Shown in pieces: positions 8,188 to 16,988 of a DNA stretch of 58,010 bases. The stretch's first letter is position 1; each line of letters opens with the position of its first letter. The notes under the pieces were generated by a model, which had not been told where the DNA came from, did no database searches, and was given only the letters and a program-made list of their open reading frames with translations. The DNA comes from Thermoleophilia bacterium (GTDB taxonomy: Bacteria > Actinomycetota > Thermoleophilia > Gaiellales > Gaiellaceae). The stretch covers positions 1 through 58,010 of the forward strand of contig JADLFG010000010.1 of the NCBI GenBank assembly GCA_020845695.1, written 5' to 3'. Both the position numbers and the translations under genes were made by a program.

Positions 8188-9312
8188 ATGAGCTCGAGCC
8201 TCGAGCTGTTCACGATCCGCGGCATCCGCATCGGGATCAACTGGAGCTGGCTCGTCATCTTCGCGCTGATCGTCTGGACGTGGACGACCGCGGTCTTCCC
8301 GTCTGAGAACCCCGGGCTGTCGGACGGTACGTACCTGGCGATGGCCGTGATCGGCGCCGTGCTCTTCTTCGCCTCGTTGCTCGCCCACGAGCTCGGCCAC
8401 GCCTTCCAGGCGCAGCACGAGGGGATGCGGATCGAGGGGATCACGCTGTGGCTGTTCGGCGGCGTCGCGAAGTTCCGGGGGATGTTCGAGACGGCCGGGG
8501 CCGAGTTTCGGATCGCGATCGCCGGCCCGCTCGTCTCGCTCGCGCTCGGTCTCGCGTTCGCGCTCATCGCCTGGGCGGCCGACCTCCCGGTCGCCGTCGA
8601 CGGCGTCGCGGCCTGGCTCGGCTATCTGAACCTGATGCTGCTCGTGTTCAACCTGCTGCCCGCGCTGCCGCTCGACGGGGGGCGTGTCTTGCGCGCCGCC
8701 CTCTGGCGCGCGAGGGGCGACTTCGCGTGGGCAACGCGGGTGGCCGCGAGCATCGGCCGCGGCTTTGGCTACCTGATGCTCGCGGGCGGGATCGTCCTCT
8801 TCATCTTCGAGAGCTCCTTCAGCGGCGCCTGGCTCGCGTTCATCGGCTGGTTCCTGCTCGGCGCCGCGACCGCCGAGCAGCGCTACCTCGCCGCCCGCGA
8901 GGCGTTCGGCGGCCTGCGCGTGCGGGACTTGATGGCGCGCGACCCGGTCACGGTGGAGGCCGGGCTGACCCTCGGCCGGTTCATGGACGAGGTCGTCTGG
9001 AGCCGGCGCCACACCACCTACCCCGTGGTCGAGAACGGCAGCGCGGTCGGGCTGCTGCCGTTCCGGCGCGTCGCGGCCGTCCCGCGCGGCGAGTGGGACC
9101 TGCGACACGTGCGCGACTGCATGCTCCCGCTCGACACGGTACCCGTGCTCGATCCCGGCGACGAGCTCGTCGAGGCGGCGTCAGCGCTCGCCGAGGGGAC
9201 GGCGGGGCGGGCGCTCGTGCTCGAGGACGGCCGGCTCGTCGGACTGCTCTCGCTCACCGACATCGCCCGCGCGCTCGAGGTGGGCGGACCGAAGCGCCGG
9301 GCGGCGACCTAG
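8188..9312 (+). CDS. Site-2 protease-type M50 metalloprotease with CBS domains
   Basis: 374-aa intramembrane zinc protease. HELGH at 67-71 and the third zinc ligand region [14 protein letters not shown], both within membrane helices, define the S2P/SpoIVFB-like active site. The C-terminal 140 or so residues carry a pair of CBS domains ([13 protein letters not shown] and [13 protein letters not shown]), which usually sense adenine nucleotides. Such proteases cleave membrane-anchored regulators; the substrate is unknown. The last 132 bp overlap the 3' end of the convergent MFS gene. Confidence 0.93.
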   Translation: MSSSLELFTIRGIRIGINWSWLVIFALIVWTWTTAVFPSENPGLSDGTYLAMAVIGAVLFFASLLAHELGHAFQAQHEGMRIEGITLWLFGGVAKFRGMFETAGAEFRIAIAGPLVSLALGLAFALIAWAADLPVAVDGVAAWLGYLNLMLLVFNLLPALPLDGGRVLRAALWRARGDFAWATRVAASIGRGFGYLMLAGGIVLFIFESSFSGAWLAFIGWFLLGAATAEQRYLAAREAFGGLRVRDLMARDPVTVEAGLTLGRFMDEVVWSRRHTTYPVVENGSAVGLLPFRRVAAVPRGEWDLRHVRDCMLPLDTVPVLDPGDELVEAASALAEGTAGRALVLEDGRLVGLLSLTDIARALEVGGPKRRAAT

Positions 9313-10461
9313 CCCGAACGGGTTGGAGTGCGGCAGCGCCCACGCGGCGGCGGCGGCGCACGCGACCGCCACCGCGGCGTAGGCCCAGCGGTCGCCCGCC
9401 AGCTCGGCGAGCGCGCCGGCGCCGAGCGGCGCGACGACGGTGGCGACACCCCAGAGCACGTTCAGCAGCCCCACCACCGCGCCCGCACCGATGCCGGCCC
9501 GCCGGGCGCCCGCGGCGGCGAGCGGGAAGGCAACCGTGAACAGGATCGCGAGCACGGGCGCGCGCAGGAGCAGGAACGCGACGACGGCCGCCGTCGCCGG
9601 GCTCGCGAGCACGATCCCGAGCACGCACGCGAGCGCCAGCGCGGTGGCGCCGACGGCATTGACGCGCGCCGTCCTGTCGGCGAGCCGCGCCACGGTCGCG
9701 CTCGCGACGAGAAACAGGGCCGCGCCGGCGGAGAAGACGATCCCGATCAGCGCCTCCGAGAGCCCGTTCTCGTCGAGCTGGAGCGGCACGAGCAGGTTGA
9801 CCGTCCCCGCGGCCAGCCCGCCGAGCACCGTCGCCACGATCGCCGCGACGACCGCGCGATCCCGCCGGGCGAGCCGGTAAGTGTCCCTGGCGGCCCGGTG
9901 GTGGCGCTCAGGCAGCTCGCCGGCGGGACGGAGCGCGAGCAGCGCCGCGCACACGAGCAGCGCCGCGCTCCCGAACGCGGCGAACGGGATGAGCATCCCG
10001 AAGCGCTCCGCCAGGAACCCGGTCGCGGCCGGTCCGATCAGGCCGCCCAGCCCCGCGGTGGCCGTCGTCGCGCCGAGCGCGGTGGCCCGGCGGCCGGACG
10101 GGACGACCTCGGCGAGCAGGGCGAGCCCAGCCGTCCAGACGGTCGCGAAGCCGACTCCGAAGAGCGCCCGGGCGCCGAGCAGGGACCAGAAGTCGGACGC
10201 GAGCCCCTGGGCGACCGAGCCGGCCGCGATCGCGATGCCCGAGCCGAGCGTGAGCGCGCGGGCACCGAGCCGGTCGGCCCAGACCCCCACGGGGACGGAG
10301 ACCGCGATCGAGAGCACGCTCACCGTGGCCAGGATCGCGCCGACCTCGACCTTGGTCAGACCGAGCTCCGTACGGAAGCGCGGCGCCAGCGGCACGATCG
10401 CCCAGCTGACGATCTCGGCGGCGAGCAGGAGGCCGTAGATGGCGAGAGCGGGCCGCCGCAC
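9181..10461 (-). CDS. MFS transporter
   Basis: Twelve-helix major facilitator of about 426 aa. The loop 2-3 motif is seen as [15 protein letters not shown], with a second weaker one after helix 8 ([12 protein letters not shown]). It resembles multidrug or sugar-type exporters; the substrate is not evident. I prefer the GTG at 10461 because a GATACT -10-like box lies seven bases upstream; a GTG at 10488 in the same frame is the alternative. The C-terminus carries about 40 charged residues past the last helix and overlaps the convergent protease gene. Confidence 0.88.
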   Translation of the reverse strand: MRRPALAIYGLLLAAEIVSWAIVPLAPRFRTELGLTKVEVGAILATVSVLSIAVSVPVGVWADRLGARALTLGSGIAIAAGSVAQGLASDFWSLLGARALFGVGFATVWTAGLALLAEVVPSGRRATALGATTATAGLGGLIGPAATGFLAERFGMLIPFAAFGSAALLVCAALLALRPAGELPERHHRAARDTYRLARRDRAVVAAIVATVLGGLAAGTVNLLVPLQLDENGLSEALIGIVFSAGAALFLVASATVARLADRTARVNAVGATALALACVLGIVLASPATAAVVAFLLLRAPVLAILFTVAFPLAAAGARRAGIGAGAVVGLLNVLWGVATVVAPLGAGALAELAGDRWAYAAVAVACAAAAAWALPHSNPFGLGRRPALRSAHLERAGDVGEREQSDEPAVLEHERPPRRPLGER

Positions 10462-10492
10462 GCGGGCCAGTATCCCACGGCTCGCCACCCGC

Positions 10493-10498
10493 TAGGAT
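10493..10498 (+). promoter_or_regulatory. -10 box of the thiolase gene
   Basis: TAGGAT six bases before the GTG at 10505; leaderless spacing. Confidence 0.5.
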
Positions 10499-10504
10499 CG
10501 CGAC

Positions 10505-11692
10505 GTGAACGGAACCGGCGATCCCGTCGTCATCCTCGCCGGCGTGCGCACGGCGATCGGGCGCTTCGGCGGCGCGCTCCGGGACGTGGACGCCCACGAG
10601 CTCGGGGCCGCCTGCGTCCGCGAGGCGCTCGCCCGCGCTGGCGTCGGGCCGGGCGAGGTGGACGAGGTGGTGATGGGCCAGGTCGGTCAGGTCGGCCCCG
10701 ACGCCTACAACGCGCGGCGCTGCGCCCTCGCCGCCGGCATCCCCGCCGGCTCGACGGCGATGAACGTGAACCGGCTCTGCTCGTCGGGCCTGCAGGCGGT
10801 CGTGACCGCCGCGCAGGAGCTCCTGACGGGGCAGGTCGCCGTCGCCGTCGCGGGCGGCAACGAGTCGATGAGCCGCCAGCCGTTCCTCGACTACGGCGCC
10901 CGCGACGGCTGGCGGCTCGGCCCGCGCCAGCTCGTCGACGGGACGCTCTCGCTCGTCACCGACCCGTTCGAGGGCTACCCGATGGGGATGACGGCCGAGC
11001 TCGTGGCCGACCGCTACGGCGTCTCGCGCGGCGAGCAGGATGCGTTCGCCGCCCGCAGCCAGGAGCGCGCGGCCACGGCGATCGCGGCCGGTCACTTCGA
11101 GCGGGAGATCGTCCCGGTGACGCCGCCGCGCACGGAGGTGCCGTTCGCCCGCGACGAGCACCCGCGCGCCGACACGACGCTCGAGTCGCTCGCCGCGCTC
11201 CGACCGGCGTTCAGGCGCGACGGCGGCACCGTCACCGCCGGCAACTCGGCGGGGATCAACGACGGCGCAGCCGCGCTCGTCCTCATGCGCGCCTCGGAGG
11301 CCGACCGTCGCGGGCTGACCCCGCGGCTCGTGCTGCGCTCTGTCGCCGTCAGCGGGATCGAGCCCGAGGTGATGGGCTACGCGCCCGCGCTCGCGATCCC
11401 GAAGGCGCTCGAGCGGGCGGGCCTCACGCTCGCCGACATCGACCTGGTCGAGCTGAACGAGGCGTTCGCGGCCCAGGCGGTGCCGGTCGCCCGAGACGCC
11501 GGCCTCGACCCCGAGACACTCAACGTCTCCGGCGGGGCGATCGCGCTCGGCCACCCGGTCGGCGCGACCGGCGCGATCCTGACCGTGAAGCTGATGCACG
11601 CGCTCGAGCGCCTGGGCCTCCGGCGCGGCATCGTCACGATGTGCATCGGCGGCGGCCAGGGCATGGCCGCGGTCTTCGAGCGCCCCTCGTAG
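10505..11692 (+). CDS. Acetyl-CoA C-acyltransferase (thiolase)
   Basis: 395-aa thiolase that forms or cleaves 3-ketoacyl-CoA. The nucleophilic Cys92 lies in NRLCSSGLQAV, the His in GGAIALGHPVGATG, and the second catalytic Cys in MCIGGGQGMA; NEAFAAQ is also conserved. Whether it is degradative or biosynthetic cannot be told. It stands alone, divergent from the MFS gene, and is followed by a long non-coding stretch. Confidence 0.95.
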   Translation: MNGTGDPVVILAGVRTAIGRFGGALRDVDAHELGAACVREALARAGVGPGEVDEVVMGQVGQVGPDAYNARRCALAAGIPAGSTAMNVNRLCSSGLQAVVTAAQELLTGQVAVAVAGGNESMSRQPFLDYGARDGWRLGPRQLVDGTLSLVTDPFEGYPMGMTAELVADRYGVSRGEQDAFAARSQERAATAIAAGHFEREIVPVTPPRTEVPFARDEHPRADTTLESLAALRPAFRRDGGTVTAGNSAGINDGAAALVLMRASEADRRGLTPRLVLRSVAVSGIEPEVMGYAPALAIPKALERAGLTLADIDLVELNEAFAAQAVPVARDAGLDPETLNVSGGAIALGHPVGATGAILTVKLMHALERLGLRRGIVTMCIGGGQGMAAVFERPS

Positions 11693-12103
11693 CCCGGCGT
11701 CTCGCGACCTCGCGCGGGAGACGCCGGAAGGGGTCGGAGCGGAATCTGCCCCGTCCAACCGATGCGAGCAGCGGCGACTGGACCGGCGCGGGCCGGGCAA
11801 GTCCGGCCCCACACGAATTGCCACGACCCCGCTCCCCGTCTCCGGGTTGCGGTCAAACGGGCCGGGCGGCCGCAGCGCCGTGCGGGCCCGCGGGGAAGGC
11901 ATGGGGTCATGACCCACCCGCCCGGACACCGGGCGCAACCCGTCGGTCCTGACGCCGGGGCGCGACCCACCACCCCCGGACGCCGGCACACGACCAATCC
12001 CGCCCGGACGCCGGGGCGCGACCCATCGGTCCGGGTGTAGGGGCGGGACTTGTCCCGCCCGCACCGATGCGTCCACCGGGAACCGGCGCCCGGCCCGGGG
12101 CCC
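11693..12103. repeat. Gene-free repeat and palindrome region between convergent genes
   Basis: 411 bp with no credible gene. About four degenerate copies of a unit beginning GACGCCGGgGCgCGACCC start near 11925, 11951, 11979 and 12007 (spacing 26-28 bp); a 19-bp segment is identical at 11951-11969 and 12007-12025. GGGTCATGACCC at 11904-11915 is a perfect palindrome. The region resembles dispersed high-GC intergenic repeats. Confidence 0.6.
12041..12060. terminator. GC hairpin downstream of the thiolase and amidase genes
   Basis: GGGCGGGAC and GTCCCGCCC pair around TT. It lies between two convergent genes, so it may end transcription from both sides. No U-tract. Confidence 0.45.
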
Positions 12104-13498
12104 TCAGGCCGGGTACGGGTGCGGCAGCCGGCCGCGGGCCCGCTCGAGCGCCATCCCGGTCGCGAGGACGGTCTCCTCGTCGAAGTGGCGCCCGACCACC
12201 TGCACGCCCACGGGCAGGCCCTCGCTGCTCCCGAACGGGACCGAGAGGGCGGGCGAGCCGGAGAGATCCCAGGGGATCGTGCTGCGCATGGTCGCGCGCG
12301 CCGGGTACGCCGCGCCGTCGATCTCGACCTCGAGCGCGTCGTGACCGTGCGCGACCACCGGGCCGGTCGGGCAGAGCAGCACGTCGTGGCGGGCGAAGAA
12401 GGCGAGCACGTCGCGCCGCAGCTCCTCGACCGCGTACTCGCAGGCGACGTAGTCGGGCAGCGAGTCCGAGCGCGCGGCGAGGCGTCGCTGGAGCATCGGG
12501 TGGAGCTCGGCGTGGCGGCCGGCGATCACCCCGTCCAGGTAGGGCCCGCCGCCGATCCCGTACATGGTCATCGTGAGCGTGTTCCAGTCGTGGCGCGCGA
12601 GCCCGGGAACCTCGGCCTCGGCGACCGTGCAGCCGGCGTCCGCGAGCGCGGCAGCCGCCCGCTCGAGGACGGCCGTCACCGCGGGATCGGCGGCGCCGAA
12701 GTCACCCCCGACGACGCCGACCCGAAGCCCGGCCACGTCCCCGCCCGGGATCCCCGGGGGCGGGACGGGAACCGCGTGCCAGTCGGCCCCGTCCGGCCCG
12801 GCGCTCAACGACAGCGCGAGCGCGACGTCGCGGACCGAGCGCGCGAGGAAGCCGACGTGCATGAACCGAAGCAGCGTGTCGGGCCAGTGGCCGGTCAGCG
12901 GCACCCGACCGTGCGTCGGCTTGAGACCGGCGACGCCGCAGTAGTGGGCGGGCAGGCGAATCGAGCCGCCGAGATCGCTGCCGATCCCGAGCGGGGAGAG
13001 CCCGGCCGCGATCCCGGCCGCCTCGCCGCCGCTCGAGCCGCCGCAGGTCCTGGCCGGATCCCAGGGGTTGACGGTGCGCCCGAAGACGAGGTTGTCGGTC
13101 TCCCACCAGAGCACGAAATCGGGCAGGTTTGTCTTCGCGAGCGGGATGCCGCCGGCCGCCCGAAGCCGGGTGACGACCTCGGCGTCGCGCTGCGGTACGT
13201 GGTCGGCGAACAGCTTCGAGCCGCGCGTCGTGCGCACGCCGGCCGTGTCGACGGAGTCCTTGATCGTGAACGGGACGCCGTGCAGCGGCCCGGTCTCGTC
13301 GCCGCGGGCGAGCGCCGCCTCCGCCTCCCGCGCCAGCGTCTCCGCAGCCTCGATCGGCGTCACGAGCGCGTTCAGGCCCGGGTCGAGCCGTTCCGCCCGC
13401 TCGCGCAGGCCGCGCAGGAGCTCGACGGGCGAGAGCTCGCGGCGGCTGATCCGCTCCGCGAGGGCGGTCGCGTCGAGGTAGACGAGCTCGGCGTCCAT
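12104..13498 (-). CDS. Amidase-signature family hydrolase
   Basis: 464-aa hydrolase of amide bonds. The Ser-Ser-Lys triad is visible: Lys in PFTIKDSVDTAG, the first Ser in GGSSGGEAAG and the nucleophile in GSDLGGSIRLPA, followed by GVAGLKPTHGRVP. It could act on a small aliphatic or aromatic amide; it is not obviously GatA, as no gatB/gatC is nearby. It is the last gene of the long minus-strand cluster, 13 bp after the TPP enzyme, and has a possible promoter of its own. Confidence 0.92.
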   Translation of the reverse strand: MDAELVYLDATALAERISRRELSPVELLRGLRERAERLDPGLNALVTPIEAAETLAREAEAALARGDETGPLHGVPFTIKDSVDTAGVRTTRGSKLFADHVPQRDAEVVTRLRAAGGIPLAKTNLPDFVLWWETDNLVFGRTVNPWDPARTCGGSSGGEAAGIAAGLSPLGIGSDLGGSIRLPAHYCGVAGLKPTHGRVPLTGHWPDTLLRFMHVGFLARSVRDVALALSLSAGPDGADWHAVPVPPPGIPGGDVAGLRVGVVGGDFGAADPAVTAVLERAAAALADAGCTVAEAEVPGLARHDWNTLTMTMYGIGGGPYLDGVIAGRHAELHPMLQRRLAARSDSLPDYVACEYAVEELRRDVLAFFARHDVLLCPTGPVVAHGHDALEVEIDGAAYPARATMRSTIPWDLSGSPALSVPFGSSEGLPVGVQVVGRHFDEETVLATGMALERARGRLPHPYPA

Positions 13499-13508
13499 CG
13501 TGCCGCGC

Positions 13509-13514
13509 AGCCTA
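13509..13514 (-). promoter_or_regulatory. -10-like box before the amidase
   Basis: TAGGCT, ten bases before the amidase ATG and overlapping the TPP enzyme stop codon. It could be an internal promoter. Confidence 0.35.
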
Positions 13515-15284
13515 CCCCGGCAGGTCCGGCGAGCGGTGCCAGGGCCGGCTGCCGTAGACGGTGCCGGGGCGGGCGTAGACGCCGCCCTCGGCTAGCCGTC
13601 GGCGATAGCCGTGCACGGGAGTCGCCCAGGGGTCGCAACGGACGTCGACGACGGCGGGCCCCTCGGACGCGAACGCGGCGTCGAGCGCGCCGCCGAGCTC
13701 GTCCGGCTGGGCGGCCGCGAAGCCGGCGCAGCCGAGCCCGGAGGCGGCGGCCGCGAAGCCGGGTACGACCGCCTCGGTCTCGAGGTCGACGGACTGGCGC
13801 AGCCCGTCGAAGAAGAGACGCTCCCAGATCTTCAGCCAGCCGAGCGAGCCGTTGTTGAGCACGAGGTTGACGGTCCGCAGCCCGAGCTGGGCGTGCGTGG
13901 CGAGCTCCCCGACCGCGTACGAGAAGCCGCCGTCGCCGCTGACCGTGACGACGCGGCTTCCCGGCCGGGCCGCCGCGGCGCCGATCGCGGCGGGCACCGC
14001 GTAGCCGAGCCCGCCCTGGCCGCGCGCGAAGAGGAAGCTGCGGCCGGCGGCCGGAGCGTCGAGCCAGCCGGCGAGCCAGCCGGCCGAGAAGCTCGCGTCG
14101 CTGACGACGACGTCGCCCGGGCTCAGGCGGCGCCCGAGCTCGGCCAGCACCCGGGCCGGCTGGAGCGGCGCGGCGTCGGAGGCGGCCTCGGCGTCCCGCC
14201 GATCCCGCGCCTCGCCGCGGGCGCGCTCGATCTCCTCGAGCCAGCCGGGGCGGCGGCGCTCCTCGACCAGCTCGCGGAGCGAGGCGAGCGCGGCGCGGGC
14301 GTCGCCCGCGAGGGCCACGGTCGGGCGGAACGTGCGCCCGAGCTCGGTCGCGTCGAGATCGAGCTGGATCGTCGCCTGCTCCGGCCCGGGGAGCGTCCAG
14401 TTCAGGCTCGTGTTCTGGCCGACCTTGCAGCCGCACCAGAAGAGCAGGTCGGCTCGACCCGCCAGCTCTACCGCCTCCTCCCGCCCGAGCGGGTTGACGA
14501 CACCACCCGCGAGCGGCGAGGTCTCGGCGATGCTGCCCTTGCCGGAGAAGCTCGTGACGACGAGCGCGTCGATCCGGGTCGCGAGCGCCTCCAGCTCGGC
14601 CCAGGCGCCGGAGCCGTGGACGCCGCCGCCGGCGACGATCGCCGGCCGCTCGGCGCGCCGCAGGAGCTCCGCGGCGGCCTCGATGTCGGCGCCGGACGGC
14701 ACGGGCCGGAAGGCGGGCGCGCTCGCGTAGCGCTCGTCCGCCGCCGCATCTTCCTCCGCCCCGTCCCAGTCGGCGTCGAGCACGTCGTGGGGGATGACGA
14801 GCGCGACCGGCGCCGGACGGCCCGACGTGGCCCACCGGTAGGCGCTGCGGACGAGCCCCGGCAGCGCCTCGAGACTCGGCACGGCGAACGTCTGCTTGGT
14901 CAGCGCCGAGAGCAGGCGCACCTGGTCGAGACCCTGGGAGCCGACGCCCTTGTGGCGCAGCACCTCCCAGTCGCGTGGCAGCTCCCCGACGAGGGCGATC
15001 ACCGGGACGGAGGCGTTGTAGCTCTCGGCGAGCCCGTCCGCGAGCTTGGTCGTACCGGGCCCGACGGTGACGTCGCAGAGACCCGGCCGGCCGGTCAGGC
15101 GCGCGTAGGCGTCGGCCGCGTAGCCGGCGCTGCGCTCGTCGCGGACGAGCACGTGGCGGATCCGCGGCGTGCGCCGGTGGATCCCGTCGTAGAGCGCGGC
15201 GGTCTGCCCGCCGGGCTGGCCGAACACGACCTCCGTCCCGTGCCGGACGAGTAGCTCGGCGAGGAGATCGCCGGCGTGCGGCAC
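13512..15284 (-). CDS. Thiamine-diphosphate enzyme, acetolactate synthase/decarboxylase-like (TPP1)
   Basis: 590 aa with the three-domain architecture of the pyruvate-oxidase-like group. The cofactor-activating Glu is in VRDERSAGYAADAY, the central domain spans about 190-330, and the C-terminal diphosphate motif is GDGGFSYAV ... NLVLNNGSLG. Members perform decarboxylation or carboligation of 2-keto acids, or act on oxalyl- or 2-hydroxyacyl-CoA. The exact reaction is not assignable; no regulatory subunit adjoins, so it is not a standard IlvB. Two bases separate it from the upstream TIM-barrel gene. Confidence 0.9.
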   Translation of the reverse strand: MPHAGDLLAELLVRHGTEVVFGQPGGQTAALYDGIHRRTPRIRHVLVRDERSAGYAADAYARLTGRPGLCDVTVGPGTTKLADGLAESYNASVPVIALVGELPRDWEVLRHKGVGSQGLDQVRLLSALTKQTFAVPSLEALPGLVRSAYRWATSGRPAPVALVIPHDVLDADWDGAEEDAAADERYASAPAFRPVPSGADIEAAAELLRRAERPAIVAGGGVHGSGAWAELEALATRIDALVVTSFSGKGSIAETSPLAGGVVNPLGREEAVELAGRADLLFWCGCKVGQNTSLNWTLPGPEQATIQLDLDATELGRTFRPTVALAGDARAALASLRELVEERRRPGWLEEIERARGEARDRRDAEAASDAAPLQPARVLAELGRRLSPGDVVVSDASFSAGWLAGWLDAPAAGRSFLFARGQGGLGYAVPAAIGAAAARPGSRVVTVSGDGGFSYAVGELATHAQLGLRTVNLVLNNGSLGWLKIWERLFFDGLRQSVDLETEAVVPGFAAAASGLGCAGFAAAQPDELGGALDAAFASEGPAVVDVRCDPWATPVHGYRRRLAEGGVYARPGTVYGSRPWHRSPDLPG

Positions 15285-15286
15285 CG

Positions 15287-16147
15287 CTAGCCCGACCGGC
15301 CCGGCAGCCGCTTCGCCTTGAAGGCCGCGGTCGCCTCCTCGAGCGGCTTCTCGACCGGCAGCCGCTCGATGCTCGACGCGCCCAGGAAGCCGACGGACTC
15401 GGTGTGCTCGTAGATGTACTGGGTGTCGTCCGGGAACGCGATCGCGCCACCGTGCGCGAACAGGATGATGTCGGGCTTCTCGGCGCGCGCCGCCGCGGCG
15501 ATCGCGTTCACGCGCTCGGCCGCCTCCTCGAGCGGCGAGGTCTCGGCGAGCTGGGAGCCGATCGAGCCGCCGCGCGTGAGACCCATGTGGGCGATCACGA
15601 CGTCGAGGCCGGCCGCGCCGACCATGGCGCCCTCCTCCGGCCGGAACGCGTAGCCCATCGTGAAGAACCCGAGCTCGCGGGCGAGCGCGAGCGCGGCCAG
15701 CTCCCGGTCGTAGCCCATCCCCGTGTCCTCGAGCTCCTGGCGGAACTTCGAATCGGCGTCGATCAGGCCAACGGTCGGGAAGTTCATCACGCCGGAGAAG
15801 TTGAGCTCCCGGAGCTGCCGCAGGAACGCGTCCAGGTCGCGGGTCGGATCGGAGCCGCAGATTCCCGCGATCAGCGGCGCCTCCTTCACAACCGGGGCGA
15901 CCGTGCGCGCGCCCAGCTCGAGCACGATCCCGTTCGCGTCCCCGTAGGGCATGAGGCCGGCCAGCGAGCCGTGCCCGTCCATCCGGTACTTCCCCGAGTT
16001 GTAGACGCCGACGAGGTCGGCGCCGCCGCGCTCGGCGAACTTCGCCGAGATGCCGGTGCCGGCCCCGACCGCCACGATCGGGCGGCCCGCGTCGATCTCC
16101 GCCTGCAGCCTCGCGAGCACCTGCTCGCGCGTGTAGCTCTTCGCCAC
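15287..16147 (-). CDS. Tm-1-like TIM-barrel protein, PEP-hydrolase family (copy 1)
   Basis: 286 aa. The family is the TIM-barrel half of plant Tm-1 proteins, annotated as phosphoenolpyruvate hydrolase-like in bacteria; chemistry not established to my knowledge. Recognisable segments are [64 protein letters not shown] and LFAHGGAIA. The start is GTG with an AAGGAG ribosome site nine bases upstream. It is one of three paralogues in the cluster and is closer to copy 3 than to copy 2. Confidence 0.85.
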   Translation of the reverse strand: MAKSYTREQVLARLQAEIDAGRPIVAVGAGTGISAKFAERGGADLVGVYNSGKYRMDGHGSLAGLMPYGDANGIVLELGARTVAPVVKEAPLIAGICGSDPTRDLDAFLRQLRELNFSGVMNFPTVGLIDADSKFRQELEDTGMGYDRELAALALARELGFFTMGYAFRPEEGAMVGAAGLDVVIAHMGLTRGGSIGSQLAETSPLEEAAERVNAIAAAARAEKPDIILFAHGGAIAFPDDTQYIYEHTESVGFLGASSIERLPVEKPLEEATAAFKAKRLPGRSG

Positions 16148-16163
16148 CTTCCGCTCCTTCTCG

Positions 16164-16988
16164 TCAGGGTTCCATCTGGACGCGCGCCTGCTTGAAGGCG
16201 CGCACGGCCTCGGCGATGCCCTTGATCGCCGGAACGCGCTCGGCGGTCGACCCGGCCACGTAGCCCTCGGCGCCGGTGCGCGCGAGCGCCTGCGCGACCG
16301 GCCCCGGCTCGTTGAGGGGGCCGCCGTGGATCAGGCAGAGAACGCCCGGCTGCTCGGCCCGGGCGGCCGCGATGATCCCGGCGAGCAGCTCGATGCCCGC
16401 GTCGAGGCTGGTCGCCGGCTCCGAGCCGGCGGCCCCGCCCGCCGTGACGCCGAGCATGGCGCCGACGATCGGCGCGCCCGCCGCCGCCATCCGCCGCGCC
16501 TCCGCCGCGTTCCACGCCCAGCCGAGCGCGGCGAGCCCCCGCCCAACCGCCGCCTCGACGAGCGCGACCTCCCGCTCGAAGCCGAGCCCGGCCGCCTCGA
16601 GCTGGGCGCGCAGGTCGCCCTGGTACATGCCGATGAACGGCTCGTTCGTGACGCCCGCTGCGCCGAGCTCGGCGGCCTGGCCGACGAGCCCGTCGAGCCG
16701 GCGGCGCGGGTCGTGGGCGCCGAAGCCCGCGATCACGGGCCGGGTCGAGCCCGCAACGACCTCCGGGAGCACATGCAGGGTGTGCTCGTTCGCGTCCCCG
16801 TAGGGCAGGAACGCGAGCGCCGACGGGAGCCCGGCGACGCGGTGGGTGGCGGTCGAGTAGCAGGCGAGCAGGTCGGCGCCGCCCTCGCAGGCGCCGCGGG
16901 CGCTGAGACCGCTGCCGACGCCGACGACGACGAGCGGTCCCGCGGCGGCCCGCTCGTGCAGCTCGGCGACGAGGGCGTCCGCGCTCAC
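16164..16988 (-). CDS. Tm-1-like TIM-barrel protein (copy 2, divergent)
   Basis: 274 aa. It shares the VGSGLSARGACEGGAD, FLPYGDAN, GVTNEPFIGMY and LIHGGPLNEPG segments with its paralogues, but the YNSGxYRM motif is changed to YSTATHRV and NFPTVGLID to NEPFIGMYQ, so its ligand site probably differs. The GTG start overlaps the stop of the upstream UPF0261 gene (GTGA); plant Tm-1 proteins fuse the same two domains in the same order. Confidence 0.83.
   Translation of the reverse strand: MSADALVAELHERAAAGPLVVVGVGSGLSARGACEGGADLLACYSTATHRVAGLPSALAFLPYGDANEHTLHVLPEVVAGSTRPVIAGFGAHDPRRRLDGLVGQAAELGAAGVTNEPFIGMYQGDLRAQLEAAGLGFEREVALVEAAVGRGLAALGWAWNAAEARRMAAAGAPIVGAMLGVTAGGAAGSEPATSLDAGIELLAGIIAAARAEQPGVLCLIHGGPLNEPGPVAQALARTGAEGYVAGSTAERVPAIKGIAEAVRAFKQARVQMEP

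Noticed and set aside
9328..11952. Very long plus-strand frame antisense to the MFS gene and across the thiolase gene
   Set aside because: The product is low-complexity Arg/Gly/Glu-rich with no motif, typical of a shadow frame in high-GC DNA.
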